Below are positions 19,641 to 31,080 of a stretch of 64,000 nt of DNA, one piece after another. The translations under genes were made by a program, and so were the position numbers. Source of the stretch: Cristatella mucedo (taxonomy: Eukaryota; Bryozoa; Phylactolaemata; Cristatellidae); NCBI GenBank assembly GCA_009760855.2, contig WPIO01000115.1, forward strand, positions 1,200,648 through 1,264,647. The letters are read 5' to 3'. Within the stretch, counting starts at the first letter, position 1; the number at the start of each line of letters is the position of its first letter. The notes beneath the pieces were generated by a model, which searched no databases, was not told the origin of the DNA, and saw only the letters and a program-made list of their open reading frames with translations.

Positions 19641-22133
19641 TTTATGGCGGTTAATTCCTTGTTGACTGTAGTTCAATAAGCGAATTTCCGTGAAGTAGGT
19701 TTATATTTATAAGTGGAATCATTTCATAGTTGAACCATTAAAAAAGCCGTTCACGACCGTTGAAATACGGTTTTACAGAGCCCTCTCGATATAAACTAAC
19801 ACCTTATAGACACAATTCCACATGTATTTACCATCATATCTTTCAGAATGAGATAAAATAAGACATATTAGATGAGAAAAATATCATATTATTATTGAAG
19901 GAAAATGAATTACTCGCACACATTAAGGTCTTACGCTAGGGTAGTAAAACACTGAAAAATACGCTCGGATTGGATTTGCTTCACCACATCATATTTTTTT
20001 AAACAAATTCTTGCCCACACATATGGAGTGGTTGAGCGGCAGCACCTGGTGTTGAATGGTACGCTGGGGGGCTCGAACACATATAATGACAGATTGTGTT
20101 TATGTTAGTTTTACTTTTTACTCTAATAAAGTGGGCTGTAATTGAGCCACACAACGAAGAGAGCTTTGTATCATTTTCGCGATCTGAGTCAACTCTTTAA
20201 TTGGAAATGTGTGCACTGTATTCGAAAAACTGCGATAGAGTGAAGCCGCGAAAGTTGGAAAGAGAATAGCCGACCAACGATCTTACAAATTTTCTCTGCT
20301 TATAAGCCTCAGGTCTTTGTGCAGTTGCAGACAGAGATATATGGCATTGCCTTTCATTACGTTACCTGCAACATTTTACTCCCCTTCAGCTGTTGGATCG
20401 ACTTCCATAATTTTCATTACATATTGGATTGATTCACATTCAGTTTTCTTACGGTATAATTTAGTTTTGAGACACTAATTGTTAGCATGTGATTCAATCA
20501 GTAGGTGATTCCATTGATGTATTGGTTTCAGTTCTTGTCGTCACCACGATTTCATACTTGCAATACCTCAGCCATTCCTTAGTAGGTGTCACGTGTGAGT
20601 CCGAAAGCAGCTCTTTGATACATGTAGGCAGGAGCATTGGCTTTAAGGTGTAGAAGACCAGCGAGGAAGAAAGGTGAATTCTTTCCTCCATGCTTTATGG
20701 CGTCAGTCATCGTTGGCGAGCTTTCTTTGGTTAGAGCAGCTATGCCTGTGGTTTATTTGCTCGGTAGGTATATTGTGACGATGCCTGATGCTGTTTCAGT
20801 GGCTGAGGCAATGTCATCAGCTCGTTGTTATGCATCTGAAGGGTAGCCCACAACTTAGTCCCATCGACGTTGGCAAGTGGGAAGCACATTTGAAAAATAG
20901 CGGTGCAATGCAGCTCTATCAAGGTAGTTAGCAATTCTCCTGATTGTGCTACATGGACGGTCTTTGAAGCTTTAAGAAGATTTAGTAGGGGCTTTTAAAA
21001 GCGCACCATTTGAAGCAGAGCTTCTTGTGCCGTTCTGTTAAATGAGACCGATGGTGGTAAGTCAGGTTACCCAATTTCCGCAAGTAGAATCTAAATAAGT
21101 TATCATGTTGCATTAAAATGCAATTACTCAGGTGCTAGAAGTCTTTAAATTTAGTTAAGTGATTAGGAATGAATAGGTCATAGTTATCTTTTACTATAAC
21201 CACTTAAGCTCCTGAATTTTAGACTAATAAAATCAACTTACATTTAATAAGACTTAAGTTCTTATAAGAGAGTAATTTAAATAATCACGCAAGGCTAGCT
21301 TTCCTAAGTGATCGAAATTTTAGCTAAGTAGTTGCTTTTTCTCGGCCGGACTTCTAGAAAGACTCCGATAGAATTTTAAGAGAGTTTTGCAAGATATATA
21401 TTGACAGCTCACAGCCGCAAGAAAAACCACATTTTTAAATTAAGTCGGTCAATCCTAAAGGACGATTGAAAAGATTATCGTCTAGGAATGCTATAACTAC
21501 CTAAGATGTTGAGGACGCCTGAAATGCAATTTTATTTCAATATTTTTTAATTTTGTATATATAAGGTTGAATGAACAGAAAATTGATGTATCTGGTAGCT
21601 CTGGAAGCATATGGTTTGTAGAAAATTTACAATAAGACGCCTTGGGATACTTATTCTAAAGCTTTTGCTTAAAGAATAAACATGAACTGAAAAGACACGA
21701 CCTTAGTGATCGACAATTCGGCAAAAAGGAATAGATTGCCCATGAAAGAATTTTATTATTGGATACCGTCCAAAATTCTGCACTCTGAAAAATTGTGCAC
21801 ACTTTCAGATGAATATATCCAACCATCAACGTTGCCAATCATGTTAAAGCTGGGCCAAAGTAAGGGGCAAGAAACTTTTGATGCATAAAGAAGCAAATTA
21901 AAATGACCCTTTTTCGGTAGTTGGCGTCCTGTTGCAATAGTAAATCTCATCTTCGCCAAAAAGAGAACTACTCACCATCGAAACTACGTCGGTGTGATCA
22001 GTTAGTTAAGGTACCCACCTATTTCACCAATATCAAGGTAAATGTATTCGATGACCTTGGTCTTGGGCTTGAGTTCCACGGAAAAAATCAAACCTACTGA
22101 ATTCTTTAAGGTGGCTATGCGAATAAATTATAT
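19641..22133. other. AT-rich stretch without a confident gene
   Basis: Short open stretches occur at 20494-20934 (both strands), 21656-21959 (minus) and 21706-21888 (plus). None shows a domain I recognise or convincing paired splice sites. A tRNA-like string near 20030-20090 was rejected. No LINE-A or LINE-B sequence is visible, so this is one of the longest stretches free of LINE sequence in the window. Confidence 0.4.
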
Positions 22134-22391
22134 TTAGGCAGGATTATTATTTGTAAAGATCATAGTGTCACGATTCAAAGTAGGTCGCACATAATTGCCA
22201 CTCGAAAAAGGACTAGCTACATCCATAAACCTAGTGACATACTGCATCTTTTCCCTAAGCAATGACGAGAGAACGGAAATATGTGTGGGACCTACAGAGA
22301 ACTCTATGAATTCATTTATAGCCGCAATGCAGTAAAGCAGAGAGCTTAACAAAGATCGCTCAATCGTGGCGTCTTGAACAGCAGCACCAGC
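22134..22391 (-). CDS. Candidate last coding exon, unknown protein
   Basis: On the minus strand a good acceptor ('ttttgattaacag', intron side ending at 22392) precedes an 86-codon open exon in phase 0, ending with TAA at 22134-22136. The peptide begins 'AGAAVQDATIERSLLSSLL', has a hydrophobic helix-like stretch 'LLSSLLYCIAAINEFIEF', and ends 'TLNRDTMIFTNNNPA'. It has no repeat similarity and its composition looks protein-like. I do not recognise the family. A possible upstream exon is at 22491-22710, but no phase-compatible donor was found to join them. Confidence 0.4.
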   Translation of the reverse strand, partial: AGAAVQDATIERSLLSSLLYCIAAINEFIEFSVGPTHISVLSSLLREKMQYVTRFMDVASPFSSGNYVRPTLNRDTMIFTNNNPA

Positions 22392-22490
22392 CTGTTAATC
22401 AAAATTTTTCAAAGATAATCTCTACAAAGTAAGTGCATGTGAAACTAAGCAGTGACTAAGGAGTGAGTGCCATCATTTTTTAAATCCTCC

Positions 22491-22710
22491 AAGGTAACGT
22501 ATGCAGAATGTTCAACGAAGAATAAGTGGGCTTTAATAATCCCTTAGAACGGGCCTCAAGCTGACTAAGTTCGTTTTCAATGACCTCTTTAATATATGCA
22601 GGAGTTTGCATCACATCCGCGGTAAGCAGTATGCAGGTTGCAGTCAGAGCTTCGTTGCTAAGTAGCATGAGTGGAGCATATAATAAAGCCGACAAAAAGG
22701 CGCCAGCCAA
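22491..22710 (-). CDS. Candidate coding stretch, unknown protein
   Basis: This open minus-strand stretch reads 'AFLSALLYAPLMLLSNEALT' and then 'ILLTADVMQTPAYIKEVIEN' and 'ELSQLEARSKGLLKPTYSS'. The first part is hydrophobic and the second looks like an amphipathic helix. It lies about 100 bases upstream of the candidate exon 22134-22391 on the same strand. No strong donor (GTRAGT) is present, so linkage is only suggested by proximity. Confidence 0.3.
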
Positions 22711-22852
22711 AGCAAAATTTGAGTCACACTATACTCAAATAAAACAGAAGAGGCAGAAAATGGTGGGCTAAAACCTGTCATGATAATTCTTCTAGAGGCG
22801 ACTTGAAATGATCGTTCCTTATATGTTTGTTGATCCACAGTTTTTTTTTCAC

Positions 22853-22993
22853 AGCGACTGACGAGCCTTTAAGGCTACGACAGCTGCTTGGAACAGCAAT
22901 AAAGGATCGCCAGCTACAGGATTGAAGCCGACAATCTCGGGAAAGAGGTTGTGAAAAGCGACTGCCTTGCCTAACGTGTGCCATTGCTGCTCA
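22853..22993 (-). mobile_element. SINE-1 copy with A-rich end
   Basis: It matches SINE-1 over its length: 'cgagcctttaaggct', 'aataaaggatcgcc', the B box degraded to 'aggattgaagccg' and 'gccttgcctaacgtgtgcc'. On the minus strand its 3' end is followed by a run of nine A residues (T run at 22841-22849). Confidence 0.7.
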
Positions 22994-23984
22994 AAATATC
23001 CTCGGTCTGTCGTTGGGAAAGCATTACACCAAAGAGAGGAGCCAATTAGAAGGCATTGCTTAGTCAAATGTATTTTGTACTGGTAAGTAGGAGCTGATAC
23101 CTTGAGGTTGGACGCCCGAACCAGCATCAGGATTGATGTGCTGTAGCACAGTCATCTCGTCGTCACTCTACTGCTTAGGAAGATGCCTAACGTAGGCACG
23201 TTTAACCGTCTAAAACGGAATTAGGCTACCACAGAGGAAAGGAAAGGTAAATATACTGGAAATTTCAGGACTGCCCTCCTTGGCAAAGAATGCTTGATAT
23301 CACACCCCGGCGATGCAGGCTTTTGTTTGACCACTGTTTATTCACCGTCACTTGTCTGAAGCGATGCCGTTCCTCTCCGAGGATATGTCATTTTATGAGT
23401 ACGTTGTCGGCTCTATCTTTGTCCGTATGCAACACTGCACTAGAGCATTTTCTCATTTTTAAAAACGAAGACATCAATGTCAGATTACTAAAAGATAGTG
23501 GTAAGATAGGATCTAGAGAAAGATGCAGTAGTGATTGACCTTGCAATGAACGACCATGTAACGACTCATCGCTCAGGATTGCAGCTGCTTCTGGGTAGTC
23601 GATTTAGTATTCTTTCAAAAGGAATCGGCTTTAAGGAGAGCGATTAAATAAATAATAATAAAACTGTAGTATACAGCCATATGGGACCCTGATCTTTTTG
23701 TAGGCACTTCGTGTTTGCTGAAAATAAATAGAGGTCACAAGGTTAGTGGCTGCATGCTCAATAAAAACATGTATAGAATTGTTTGAGGTGGAATGCACGG
23801 GGTCACATTGAATATATGGTTATTGGCAGCATGAAAAGCCAATACAAATAAGCAGGCAACGGGCGAATTACATACACCCACTAAATTGTGCACTTCGCAT
23901 GTGCTTCATGAGTATTTTACTCTGCTTAAGTCAGGGAATGTGAAGCTAGTAGAATGTGAGTTTCAAGCTTATTGGGGCAAACGA
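22994..23984. other. No recognisable gene
   Basis: The open frame 23290-23538 (plus) is Cys- and Arg-rich but matches no domain known to me. No LINE or SINE similarity was noticed. Confidence 0.4.
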
Positions 23985-24142
23985 ACCACATGCACAGTGC
24001 CTGAGAGATTTAAATTCCGTGAATGATTATATTCTTAAAAGAGTTGCTGCCATACTTAGTCAGGCGGGGGTTGATCTGATAGGTAGGCTTCAGCAGAAGA
24101 ACAAAGGTGCCTATAAGCTAGCGACCCTTAAACTTGATGGGT
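23985..24142 (-). mobile_element. LINE-A relic, opposite to the next copy
   Basis: Antisense text such as 'gataggtaggcttcagcag' then 'ggtgcctataag' and 'gcgaccc' follows the LINE-A C-terminal block (compare 53040-53120). It abuts the plus-strand copy at about 24145, making an inverted junction. Confidence 0.5.
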
Positions 24143-24144
24143 TA

Positions 24145-25040
24145 CTTAAAATTGGCTCTGCCAGCATATCTCCAGTTCAATCAGCTCGAAATCTATGTGT
24201 CATGTTCCAAAGCGACCTCTCGTTAGACGACCATTTCAGCTCCACAGTAAAATTTGCCTATTTGTAGCTTCATAAAACTGCTAAAATTTGGGCTTGTTTA
24301 GATAAGGATACCACGTCTAAGTTGGCCCATGCATTCGTGACATCCCGTCTCGACTTCTGCAACTCACTGCTTACTGGCCTACCAGCATGTGTGATCAGGC
24401 GTTTGCAGCTGGTGCAAAAATCTGCAGCTAGGCTTGTCTGTCGTGAGCGTCACAGTTGCCACATCACTCCACTTCTCGCCGACCTGCACAGGCTACTGGT
24501 CAAGCAACGGATTGACTTCAAGGTTTTTTCGCTCACTTTTAGGTCCCTTCATGCTATGGCTCCAGCCTATCTCTTAGATATACACACCCACCAGGCAAAG
24601 AATCGTACCTACCGCTTTTCGGAATCCAACAGTCTACAAATACCTCGTATAAACCTCAAATCCTTTGGAGACAGTGCATTGAGTTCGTACGCTCCCAAAG
24701 CGTGGAACTCCCTCCCGACCTGCGTCAGAACAAACCCTGACCTGACCACGTTAAAAAAAACTTAAAAACACACCTATTTAGGACAGCATTCAGTGGATCC
24801 CAGTGATTTGTTCTTCATGAGCTTATGAGTGCTGACACCGTGTATGCTGCCACTAACCACATTTGCATGCTGACCCTTCCCTTCTTGCCTTTAACCATGT
24901 TCTTCGAGTTGTTTGTTTATAGAGCACGATTTTACTCACCATTCAATTGCATTTACCTTTAAAGCAACCGTCAAGCGTCTACAGAGAGATTAAGTTCTGT
25001 GAAAGAGCTTTATCGAATGCAATAAGATTGGTATTACTAT
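24145..25040 (+). mobile_element. LINE-A 3' part
   Basis: The copy begins at 'KIGSASISPVQSARNLCVMF' (C-terminal of the RT palm) and includes an open frame 24322-24765 with 'LAHAFVTSRLDFCNSLLTGL' and 'SYAPKAWNSLPTCVRT'. The frame breaks in the A-run at 24749-24760. The 3' untranslated region and a weak TTA tail end near 25040. Confidence 0.85.
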
Positions 25041-25174
25041 TATTACTTGATTGGGAGCATTAGCTTGTCAGAAAATACTGGCGTTGTATGGCAGCAGTGA
25101 AGGTCACGACTCCCAAGTCCAGTAGCAGAGATCAGACTGTGACAGTTAGTATAATATTAAAAATAACTAATATA

Positions 25175-26615
25175 TTAGTACTAATAATAATGCACTGGAT
25201 AATGCACCCTCAGAGATCTTGATCTGTCTATTGGCGATTTACATTTGCTTTAAAGGGAAATGCAATTAAATGGTCGCAAAAATCATGCTTTATAAACAAA
25301 AAAATGAATAGCATTCTTAGGGGTGACATGCATTGGGTCACAATGCAAATGTAGTTAGCTGCAGCGTGCACAGTGTAAGTATGCATAAGCACACGAAGGA
25401 AGAATCGCAGGGACCCACTAAATGCTGTGTGAAATAGGCTTATCCTTAAATTCTTTTTAAATGAGGTTAGGTCAAAGGATGTTCTGACACAGTTCGGATG
25501 AGAGTTCAAGGCTCTGGGAGCATACGAACTAAATGCATGGTCTCCAAAGTATTTGAGGTTCGTACGAGGTATTCGTAATCAGCTATATTCCGAAAAGCAG
25601 GTGGTACTATGCTTGGCCTTAAGGGGGAGCATATCTGAGAGGTAGGCCGGAACCAAATAATGAAGTGACCTATAGGTGAGCGACAAAACCCTGAAGTAAG
25701 TACTTTGCTTGACTGGTAGCTAGTGTAGGTCAGCGAGAAGTGGAGTAATCTAGCAAATGGCAAGTTCATGACAGACAAGCCTAGCTGCAGAGTTTGGTAC
25801 CAGCTGCAATTGCCTGATCACCCATGCTGATAGGCCAGGGAGCAGCGAGTTGCAGAAGTCAAGACGGGATGTCACGAATGAATGGACCAACTTAGATATG
25901 GTATCCATATCTAAACAAACCTGAACTTTTGCAATTTTTTGAAGCGGAAGATAGGCTGATTTTACTGTAGAGCTGATACGGTCGTGTGACAAGAGGTCGC
26001 TTTTGAATATGACACCTACATTTTGAGCTGATTGAACTAAAGATAGGCTGGCAGAGCCAAAGTTAAGCTTCATACCTTCCAATATGTGAATCACGTGGGG
26101 TTTTCCTATACCTAGTCAGTTAGTTGTATCATCATTTAGTCTTAGAAAATTTGTTTCCTTACATGGGCGGATGTCATCAACACAGGCAGCAAGGAATTTG
26201 AGTGAATTTGTGGTGCTCGAAGGCTTGGAGGGATCAAAGCAAAGGTACAGCTGAGTCTCATCCACATAGAAGTGAAAGCCTAGATTGTGCTAGGCTATCA
26301 CATCAGCAAGAGGGAGAGTCAAAACCGTGAAAAGAACCGGACCGAGAAAGGAGCCCTGAGGTACCCCCATATTTCAGAAGTACCTTATACGATCTTTGTC
26401 CATTCACCTCAATTCTCTGGAGTCTTCTCTCATGATAGGACCTGAACCATTGCAGAGCAGTGTCAGTGATGCCCAGGCGAGATGAGAGGCACTCTAAAAT
26501 AACTTTGTGATCGATAGTATCAAAAGCTTCCGTAAGATCTAGAAAAACAAGCCGAGACACTCCACCCATATCTGCCTTCCTAAGTAGGTCGTTGCATACC
26601 CTAAGCAAAAAGGAA
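25175..26615 (-). mobile_element. LINE-A from RT to 3' end
   Basis: In minus-strand order: 'MLRVCNDLLRKADMGGV' and 'FLDLTEAFDTIDHKVIL' (26608-26303), a frameshift within the 'GTSGLLSRS' region that replaces GVPQGS, the catalytic box near 26255 changed to 'YVDE', the C-terminal block in frames 26094-25750, 25778-25506 and 25509-25228, then the 3' hairpin and tail near 25180-25200. It is a decayed copy lacking the endonuclease. Confidence 0.8.
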
Positions 26616-26701
26616 CAGCTGCCAAATCATTACCGGCATCACAAAATAATAAATAAATAGATCGTAGCTTATTAAAAAGGTCCTTTCACGTAGCTACATA
26701 A

Positions 26702-26829
26702 GAGCCTTTACGGCTAGCAGCACAGCTTGCACTGACGATACACGATTGCCTTCCTCGGGAATCGATCGCATGACCTTGGGACCGAGGTCATGAAATCCAG
26801 TGCCTTCTCTAGTGTGCCATCACGGCTCA
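26702..26829 (-). mobile_element. SINE-1 copy
   Basis: It follows the best copy closely: 'agagcctttacggct', 'gcttgcactgacgata', the B box altered to 'gggaatcgatcgcat', 'gaggtcatgaaa' and 'tagtgtgccatcacggctc'. It lies just beyond the 5' side of the antisense LINE-A ending at 26615. Confidence 0.75.
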
Positions 26830-27405
26830 CCAAGGTATAAGTCCCAACGTTCTTTGCTAGGGAGAGGCAGCTATACGATTTCCAGTATACTTGCACGATA
26901 TTTTCACGTCGGCAGCCAAATCCAGCTTCATACGGAAAGATGCCTGCATTCAGTGTTTCTCTAAGCAGAATACCTCGACTGTTGAACTAGCTGGAAGCGG
27001 TTGATAGCATTCAGTTTCAGTACTTAGGACGGGATTTCCAAAGTGCATTCGGCTATCTAGATGTGTTGTCAGAGTCTAAACAAGCCCAAAACGATCAACA
27101 ACTGCAAGATATACAAGTTACCAAGTCAAGTATGGTATGTGGATCAGTCATGTAAGACGGTTTTGCAGTTTCTAGTTCTCAAAAATGCCACACATTTCCA
27201 AAAGACCGTAAAATTTTCCAAGATTTATAAAAATTCGACCTTCATTAATGCTGTTCAGTACCTGCAACATTTTCATCGCATGCTCCGACTAGTTTCAGAC
27301 TGATAACAATTCTACTGCTGCCTGGTCGGTCTAGGACGGCTTGCAAAAAACATCGGCTCCTTTCAGTTTGGCTTCTCTTGCCACCTGCTTGCCGCTTAGC
27401 TTGAA
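26830..27405. other. No recognisable gene
   Basis: The open frame 27061-27303 (plus) has no motif known to me. No repeat similarity was recognised. Confidence 0.4.
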
Positions 27406-27408
27406 GGG

Positions 27409-27876
27409 CATCTTATGCTCCCCCATCAGGCCGAGCATCGTTCCATCCGTTTTTCAGAATCCAACAGTCTAAAAATACCTCTTTCGAACCTCAAATTCTT
27501 TGGAGACCGTGCATTTAGTTTGTATGCTTCCAAAGCCTGGAACTCCTTCCCAACCTGTGTCAGAACATCCCTTGACCAGACCACATTTAAAAAGAATTTA
27601 AAAACACCCCTATTTAGGACAGCATTTAGTGGGTACCTGTGATTCTTGCTTCATGTGCTTATGCATGCTGACACTGTGCATGCTGCCACTAACCACATTT
27701 GCATGCTGACCCTGTGCATGTCAACCCTAACCATTTTATTCATTTGTTTGTTTATGAAGCATGATTTTACTCACCATTCAACTGAATTTCCCTTTGCAGC
27801 AAATGTAAAGCGCCTAGTGAGAGATTAAGTTATCTGAGTTCACTTTATCAAGTGCATTGTTAGTTTTATTTTTAAA
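27409..27876 (+). mobile_element. LINE-A 3' part
   Basis: An open frame 27415-27642 begins in 'LPHQAEHRSIRFSESNSLKI' and reaches the family C-terminus 'FRTAFSGYL' with a proper stop. The 3' untranslated region and hairpin follow; the tail is short ('agtgcattgttagtttta'). Confidence 0.85.
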
Positions 27877-28110
27877 AAGTGCCAGAAACCCTACTTTTCG
27901 GACCTCCCTGCTCCTTACGTATGCAATTGTTTGGCACTATCCTTTAATTACATCCGTCAAGTTACGTCGTTATCGAACAGCACTTTAAAACATGGGTGTT
28001 CGTTCAAGTCAATTCTTAGGTGGTTCTTAAATGGTTGTTGCTTTTCCTATGTTATGTGGCAGCCGACCAGCACACTATTAGGCCATTCGTAGTAACCAGA
28101 GGTCTTATTA
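27877..28110. other. No recognisable gene
   Basis: A short unique-looking spacer between a LINE-A tail and a LINE-B tail, with no motif seen. Confidence 0.4.
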
Positions 28111-29300
28111 GTAATGTAGTTTATTTCCGTCTGTAACTCCATAAAGCCGTAAAAGCTATGCGATTATTAGACAGGGGAGTTTGGAATATCACATTCACAA
28201 CCTAAGCGGCTTTCGGAACGCATTCGGTAGCCCACAGACTTTGTCTCACGCAAACAAAAGAATGGAAAACTTGCAAGGTCAGGAGAGCGGTTTAGGTAGT
28301 GAGTAGCCTGGAAGTAACAGTTTGGTATGGCTGGAAAGGCTGTGCCATAGTCGGCAGTAGGAGAGTAGTTGTCGTTGCCTGAGAATTGTGAAAGCGAGAT
28401 CCACAGTCTCGGAACTGCAGAGCTATAGGTTCTTAGCTAACAGTCTTTAAGCGGAGAAGTGGAATAGATAAACTAATATCCAAACAGGACTTAAGGGCAC
28501 AAAGAGCCTGAACCTGATGCAGCAGTTCAGCTAGGTAAGAAGGAGCCAAGCTGTGGTTGCCAGTCAGGGTAAGAACTCTGCTCTGAATCCACAGTCAACT
28601 GGTATCTATTCTAGCTCTTTTAGCAAAGGAGATACGAGCGCAAAGTTCTGGGACATAAAGACTAGCTTTGCAGCAATATTCAAAGCCTGCTGCAGTGGCC
28701 TCGTTGCTTTCTTTGGTAGCTCAGCCAAAAGAGAATTACACAAACTAAGCCGAGACAGAACTAAGGAGCTAGTTAAATTTTTGAAAGCCACTCTGAAAGA
28801 CAGCTCTTAATCTTGGATAGGTATCGGAAGTGATGACAAGCTGTAGATGCACTCTTCTGAATGAGGCTTTTAAAAGTAAAACAGCTGTCGACAACGAAAT
28901 CTAGATGTTGAGCACGTGGTGACGGTCGCACAACAGCATCACCTATTAGTAGAGCAAAGCCTTGTAATCCAGCCACACGTTTAGGATGTCCAACGAGCAG
29001 CAGTTCGGTTTTAATTGTTGTTTATTTTAAAGAAGTTTTGCTACATCCAGTATCTAATGTAAACAAGGCAAGTATTCAGTTTCTCTGTTTCTACAGCAGA
29101 TTGTGACGGGTTTTTTGACAAATAAAGTTACCGTTAGCATAAAAGTGATATCCTATTGTCTTGGCCCTAATAACTTTTTCCGGAAGTTCATAAATGAAGA
29201 ATAGCAAGGAACCAAATAAAGATCCTCGAGGAACTCTACAGGTGACCCGTCTCGTGTGAGACCTGACCCCATACGTCACGGATTGAACACGCTTGGACAA
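28111..29300 (-). mobile_element. LINE-B 3' part
   Basis: The antisense 3' end 'tccgtctgtaactccataaag' lies at about 28128. The C-terminal block is spread over several frames (28791-28606 'LTSSLVLSRLSLCNSLLAEL'), and the RT palm piece at 29300-29091 has 'YGVRSHTRRVTCRVPRGSLF' and 'GYHFYANGN' where YADD is lost. It ends within the RT, next to a LINE-A tip. Confidence 0.75.
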
Positions 29301-29307
29301 CTAAAAA

Positions 29308-29415
29308 AAGACACTGGATGCAAAGCCCTTAGAGAACTCGACCTCTTTCTAGGCACTCTATATTAGCAGCACGGAAACCACTATCGAATGGTTAGTGGTA
29401 GCATGCTCACTGAAC
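29308..29415 (-). mobile_element. LINE-A 3' tip
   Basis: 'gatgcaaagcccttagagaac', 'tcgacctctttctaggcac' and 'gaatggttagtgg' show the last 100 bases of LINE-A in antisense. The AAT tail has decayed to an A run. Confidence 0.65.
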
Positions 29416-29980
29416 GATCATTAGCGAGTTCCAATTTTTTATTAGCAAAAGAGCCTGGCGTGATTCTTGTGAGCATTGCAACACTTCTACTATCGCAATT
29501 CCATAAATTCCATTCATCTTCTTAAATGATTCTGTGGCAGTGAATTTATGTCCCGACTGTGACTTAGCTCCCTCGGAATTAATGCAAAGCCGACTACTCA
29601 ATGAACTAATTACGTAAAAAATCAAGCAGCATGAAAAAAACATGTAGTTAGTGATGCATGAAAATATTTTTGAGAAATATATTGGGCTGTAAAGAGATGT
29701 CGCTTATCTGAAGGAAACCATCCTTGAGGAACTTTAGGCGGGAGGTGTGTACGTACCAATCGTATTAGAGAGCCTTGCATTCATTATTAAAATATATTAA
29801 TTGAACAAAATAATTTGTAAAATGAAAGAGTACTTTATTATTAGTTTTTCGTGCGGCTAAAGCACAGCCACCAGTTTGACGAGGCTCAGCATAGGAAGCA
29901 TTATGCATAAGTCGAAGTAAACACGTCGCTTAGAGCAAAGTAGGTCTATGGGGAATAATGCAAAAGCGTTAGCCCGCATT
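29416..29980. other. No confident gene
   Basis: A 78-codon minus-strand frame at 29407-29643 reads 'GHKFTATESFKKMNGIYGIA' in its middle. I recognise no family and no repeat. Confidence 0.35.
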
Positions 29981-29983
29981 ATT

Positions 29984-30403
29984 TCAACGGAAATTAAGCT
30001 GAAATGTTAAGCGGTAAAACTGGTCACGTTTTGACAAGACCGCAGCCGAAATTCGATGTCTCGAACAGGCTTGCTGGGCAGTTACTGTAGTTACTGTAAC
30101 GTCAGTTTTGTAAGTGTAAATGTTGTAGCCCGGCGTCGGAAACCAGGCGTATTGTAGCAGTTTCAAACAGCAACAGCAAATCCTTTAAGACTCAAGTACA
30201 TCCTTCTTCTCTTGAAGTGCTGTTGAAATTTTAGAGTTGAAATTTACTGAATGATATCCGACTAATGCAGTGAAAGTAGTTACCTGGCAGCGGATACGAC
30301 GGGCTTCGCAGACCGTTAGCAGCCCCTCAGTTTTAGCAACACATGAATCATCGAATAAGAGGAGATTCCGAAGTCCGACAGCGGCGTATTTTCGTTGTCC
30401 CAC
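29984..30403 (-). CDS. Candidate coding region, unknown protein, one in-frame stop
   Basis: Two minus-strand open stretches (30403-30185 and 30166-29984) lie in the same frame with a TAA at 30185-30187 between them. The first includes 'RKYAAVGLRNLLLFDDSC' and 'VCEARRIRCQ', followed by a plausible donor 'gtaact' at about 30282. The second reads 'YAWFPTPGYNIYTYKTDVTV'. If the donor is used, the region after it is intron. I recognise no domain. Confidence 0.25.
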
Positions 30404-30507
30404 GGTTCGCTACCTAGCTGTCGTCCTAGATGAAGAAACCGCTGATTGTTCGGTTCAATTCCTTTAAACGTAACGAGCAGAGTATCGGGGCGTCACTGAA
30501 GCGGCTA

Positions 30508-30741
30508 CTACCGTGAGAGTCTGGCGTGCTGCAGTGGACTGGGAAAAGTACTACCAAGCTTGAGCCTGGTAGTTTCACCGAGAATGAACAGCACTGCGAG
30601 CACTTTCGATTCACTTAGCAAGCGAGCAGGGGAAAAATACGTCGACCAAACCGCAAAGACAAACAGCAGCAGAGTGGTGCCAACATGCATGCGTGCTAGA
30701 GATCGGGGGCTACGACGGCTGCTGCGACAAGTGGCCGCCAA
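30508..30741 (-). CDS. Candidate first exon with signal-peptide-like start
   Basis: The minus strand reads an Arg/Ser-rich start and then, from the ATG near 30690, 'MHVGTTLLLFVFAVWSTYF', a good hydrophobic secretion signal or signal anchor. The stretch 'SESKVLAVLFILGETTRLKL' precedes a possible donor 'gtagta' near 30565. The surrounding 300 bases are richer in GC and CpG than the flanks. No family is recognised and it could be chance. Confidence 0.3.
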   Translation of the reverse strand: MAATCRSSRRSPRSLARMHVGTTLLLFVFAVWSTYFSPARLLSESKVLAVLFILGETTRLKLGSTFPSPLQHARLSR

Positions 30742-30803
30742 ATGCTTTGCAGAGACTGCTCTCTGTAGGGGCTGGCTTAAATGCTGCGCCCATCTTCACT
30801 TTC

Positions 30804-31031
30804 TCAAGTGACCCCCCCTGAACAACAGAGCTGGACTTCGTTGACACATGCAGCTGCTCTAATTCTGTTCTCTTGGGAACAAGAGCGAGGTAAAGTACTA
30901 CACGGCGCCGTTTGCATCAGTAGATTACCTGTCGCTTTGTACACAGCCTGCATTAAAACCTTTAAGGTATCCAAGGGTTGCACCTGGATTAGATTAGGCT
31001 TTCCAGTAATAGTCTTGATGTATATCTGCAT
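30804..31031 (-). pseudogene. Ubiquitin-like protein, decayed C-terminal half
   Basis: The minus-strand frame starts 'MQIYIKTITGKPNLIQVQPL', almost residue for residue the ubiquitin N-terminus (first two beta strands and the turn), followed by 'DTLKVLMQAVYKATGNL' in place of the ubiquitin helix. After about residue 37 the similarity fades. A shifted frame contains a weak 'KRTELEQLHVSTKSSSVVQ' plus GG that could correspond to strands 4-5 and the diglycine end. I infer one frameshift, so this is either a ubiquitin pseudogene or a very diverged ubiquitin-like gene. A TATA-like box lies about 50 bases upstream. Confidence 0.6.
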
Positions 31032-31080
31032 CCTTGAAACAAAGATGATAGACTGAGGTAGTCTTCACAGAAGACCGTCC

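Noticed and set aside
20030-20090. tRNA-like string ('gtggttgagcggcagcacc', 'ggggggctcgaacac')
   Set aside because: Box-like elements are present but the acceptor and anticodon arms do not pair, so I do not call a tRNA or SINE.
20494-20934. Overlapping open stretches on both strands
   Set aside because: Neither strand gives a recognisable domain or splice signals; the open frames could be chance complements.
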